This document shows, piece after piece, positions 62,290 to 64,000 of a stretch of 64,000 bases of DNA. The stretch is from JADGNZ01 sp035995985 (GTDB lineage Bacteria > Acidobacteriota > Thermoanaerobaculia > Gp7-AA8), in assembly GCA_035995985.1 (NCBI GenBank), contig DASYJY010000089.1:10865-74864 (forward strand), given 5' to 3'. Within the stretch, counting starts at the first letter, position 1; the number at the start of each line of letters is the position of its first letter. Under the pieces are notes generated by a model. It was not told where the DNA came from. It searched no databases and worked only from the letters and a program-made list of their open reading frames with translations. Position numbers and translations under genes: made by a program.

Positions 62290-62311
62290 GCACAGACACT
62301 CTTGTCTGTGC
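62290..62311. repeat. 22-bp palindromic repeat, copy 4
   Basis: It has arms GCACAGACA and TGTCTGTGC with centre CTCT. It lies ten bases before the LMF-like start codon and would occupy its 5' untranslated region. Confidence 0.9.
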
Positions 62312-62363
62312 TTTGGCAAGCTTCAGCGTCTGCGTTTCTTCCTACTTCTCGCGAGCGTCACCA

Positions 62364-62385
62364 GCACAGACAAGAGTGTCTGTGC
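62364..62385. repeat. 22-bp palindromic repeat, copy 5
   Basis: It has the same arms with centre AGAG, the reverse complement of copy 4's centre, so copies 4 and 5 form an inverted pair with a 52-base loop. It lies four bases after the stop of the STT3-like gene. Confidence 0.9.
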
Positions 62386-62389
62386 GACG

Positions 62390-64000
62390 TTAACGCTCAT
62401 AGATTCTCAACTCCGGCTCACTCCAGAGGACGCGAAACATTCGCGGATGTTCCCCGCGCCAGACCCGCCACCACCACGTCGACTGCGCTGCTCGTCGCGT
62501 GCCGAGGATGGCGTTGGCAGAGGCGATGCCGAAGCGCGGCTGTTCGAGAATCAGGTAGCGGACGTTCGCCGCGTCGCAGTAGCGGGCGAGAGTCGCCTCA
62601 TCGTTCGACAGCAACACCTCCTGCGCGCGTTCGAACGCGGCCGCGTCAGGCATCGTCCCGAAGTTGTCGAGGATGACGGGATGGTTTCCTTCGACGTCGA
62701 TGGCATGGCCCATCGACCACGGTCCGAGGACGCGTCCCGGCGGGAGACTGCGGATGAATGATGTTGCGCGAATCCACTGCTGCTGATTCGGCGGGATCGA
62801 CTGTGGCGTCATCAGCCATCCGGCGAGTTGCAGCGGGGGAGGGAGCGCGATGACGAGCGCTACGACGATCGCCAGGCGCTTGCGTGCGATCAGCGGCACG
62901 TAGGTCGCGCCGGCCAGAGCGAGCAGCGGGATGGCCACGATCCAGAAGCGGCGGCTGGTGACCGTCAGCGCGAAATAGACGATGGCGAAAAGCGCGACGG
63001 TCAATCGCACGCGGTCACGCGTTTTGATCGCGCGGATTGCCAGAAACCAGACGACGATTGCTCCGCCGGAGAGGCCGGCGACGTCGGACAAGAGATCGTC
63101 GCCGCGCGCGCGCCACAGCGGCTGGAACTCCTGAATCGTGCGCAGCCAGCGGTCGCCGCCGAGGAAGTGCGAGCCGGTCAAGAGCGACGTCCGGACGGTG
63201 GGAATCGCGATCGGAATCATGCAACCGACGACCAGCGCTAGGACGCGCCCTCTTCCGCGCGCGGCTACGATTGCGCACGCGACTGCGGCGGCGGCGAAGA
63301 GCGTCGCGTGCGTCCAGCCGAGGAACCATTGGTTGTCGGGGAAGCCGGCCGCGCGGGTGAGGCGATAGTTCGCAACCGCGATCGCGGCGATGCTGAATCC
63401 GCACGTTGCGGCGACGCCGTCGGTCGCGAAGAAGAGCACCGCGAACGCGAGCGCGGCGGCGATGAGGAGCGCGGTCTGGACGAACATCGCCGCGGTAATC
63501 GCGATGCCGAGCAGAATGCCGGCGCGGAGTTTTTCTCGTCGTGTCACCGCGCGAATGCCGAGACAGGTCGCGCCGAGGATGGCGAAGGTCAGCACCGGCT
63601 CGAGGAAATGGTGATCGATGCTGGCGATCCATGACGTCGTCACGAGGAATGGCGACGTCGCCAGCGCGATGCCGGTGATCGTCGCCACGATCGTCCCGCT
63701 GCGTCGCGCCAGAATGAAAACCGCGACGCCGGTGAAGAGCGCGAAGAGGATGGGCGGGAGCCAGATGATGCGCGCGAGGACTTCGTCCGAGGCCGCACAG
63801 ACACTCTTGTCTGTGCTGGTGCTCGCGCCGAGCAAACGCGCCGCGCCGCCCGCCGTCATGTCATACAACGGCGGCCACGGACAAAACGCGCCGCTGACTC
63901 CTCGATCGCGATCGAGCTCCAGCACGTGCGGAAAGTGCGCCGCCGAGTAGGTCATCCGCTTCCAGTGATACAGCTCGTCCACCGGAGCGATGCGCGGCTT
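62390..64000 (-). CDS. STT3/oligosaccharyltransferase-like membrane protein, 5' end outside window
   Basis: The frame is open to the window edge, so the start is missing; 536 residues are visible. IAPVDELYHWKRM and the CPWPPLYD loop match the acidic and Pro-rich parts of the first STT3/AglB outer loop. About a dozen helices follow, and then PWSMGHAIDVEGNHPVILDNFG in place of the WWDYG region. It may transfer glycan from a polyprenyl carrier to protein; that activity is inferred. The 22-bp palindrome at 63795 lies in frame and adds STDKSVCA-type residues to an outer loop. Confidence 0.75.
   Translation of the reverse strand, partial: KPRIAPVDELYHWKRMTYSAAHFPHVLELDRDRGVSGAFCPWPPLYDMTAGGAARLLGASTSTDKSVCAASDEVLARIIWLPPILFALFTGVAVFILARRSGTIVATITGIALATSPFLVTTSWIASIDHHFLEPVLTFAILGATCLGIRAVTRREKLRAGILLGIAITAAMFVQTALLIAAALAFAVLFFATDGVAATCGFSIAAIAVANYRLTRAAGFPDNQWFLGWTHATLFAAAAVACAIVAARGRGRVLALVVGCMIPIAIPTVRTSLLTGSHFLGGDRWLRTIQEFQPLWRARGDDLLSDVAGLSGGAIVVWFLAIRAIKTRDRVRLTVALFAIVYFALTVTSRRFWIVAIPLLALAGATYVPLIARKRLAIVVALVIALPPPLQLAGWLMTPQSIPPNQQQWIRATSFIRSLPPGRVLGPWSMGHAIDVEGNHPVILDNFGTMPDAAAFERAQEVLLSNDEATLARYCDAANVRYLILEQPRFGIASANAILGTRRAAQSTWWWRVWRGEHPRMFRVLWSEPELRIYER
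63795..63816. repeat. 22-bp palindromic repeat, copy 6, inside the STT3-like gene
   Basis: It has arms GCACAGACA and TGTCTGTGC with centre CTCT. On the minus strand it is read in frame as STDKSVCA between LLGAS and ASDEVLA. No stop or frameshift results. Confidence 0.9.

Overview
The window is GC-rich bacterial chromosome with tightly packed genes, many overlapping by one to four bases. There are no rRNA or tRNA genes and no phage or insertion-sequence genes. The mix of genes suggests an aerobic, Gram-negative, Acidobacteriota-like organism, but that placement is inference and I cannot name a genus. It includes a caa3-type oxidase, many lipoproteins, a CpoB-like TPR protein, PilT-type pilus ATPases, S9 and M20 peptidases, several sigma factor sets, GT-C membrane enzymes and abundant dispersed palindromes.

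Layout. 1-1668: end of a CpoB-like protein, a TPR/cyclic-nucleotide sensor and peptide deformylase. 1669-11289 (minus strand): one ten-gene operon. In transcription order it encodes a PQQ alcohol dehydrogenase with the lanthanide-type (XoxF-like) active site, a XoxJ/MxaJ-like binding protein, a lipoprotein cytochrome c, cytochrome c oxidase subunits II, I and III, a small membrane protein, the CtaG assembly factor, a second lipoprotein cytochrome c and a PQQ-associated beta-propeller. Read together this looks like a complete route from periplasmic alcohol through cytochrome c to oxygen. 11461-23944: AlkB-like repair enzyme, formate/nitrite-type channel, response regulator, ZIP transporter, large YfhO-like membrane protein, S9 peptidase, dihaem cytochrome c, M20 peptidase and the GTPase Der. 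23922-38752: aldolase/dehydrogenase fusion, secreted proteins, a HEAT-repeat/PilT fusion beside a normal-length PilT, old yellow enzyme, aldehyde dehydrogenase, YeiH-like exporter, dienelactone hydrolase, and an ECF sigma/anti-sigma pair.

38813-49906: DUF1684 lipoprotein, M20 dipeptidase, a sigma factor / zinc-finger TPR protein / tiny secreted peptide set, an ABC-2 exporter, and acyl-CoA synthetase followed by the FadJ-type beta-oxidation enzyme. 49953-64000: methyltransferase and GT-C glycosyltransferase, a run of secreted Ser/Thr-rich lipoproteins with a secreted caspase-like protein, DoxX, RuvA, CysS, BtpA-like protein, small membrane proteins, a lipase-maturation-factor-like protein and an STT3-like protein that runs off the window.

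The most unusual features are: (a) the XoxF-like/oxidase operon, whose oxidase subunit I lacks both canonical proton-channel residues; (b) several families of dispersed palindromic repeats, some lying inside or at the start of protein-coding genes; (c) two PilT-type ATPases with complementary losses in the His box; (d) the sigma/TPR/amphipathic-peptide set. No stretch longer than 300 bases lacks a gene; the longest gap, 41123-41386, is described.
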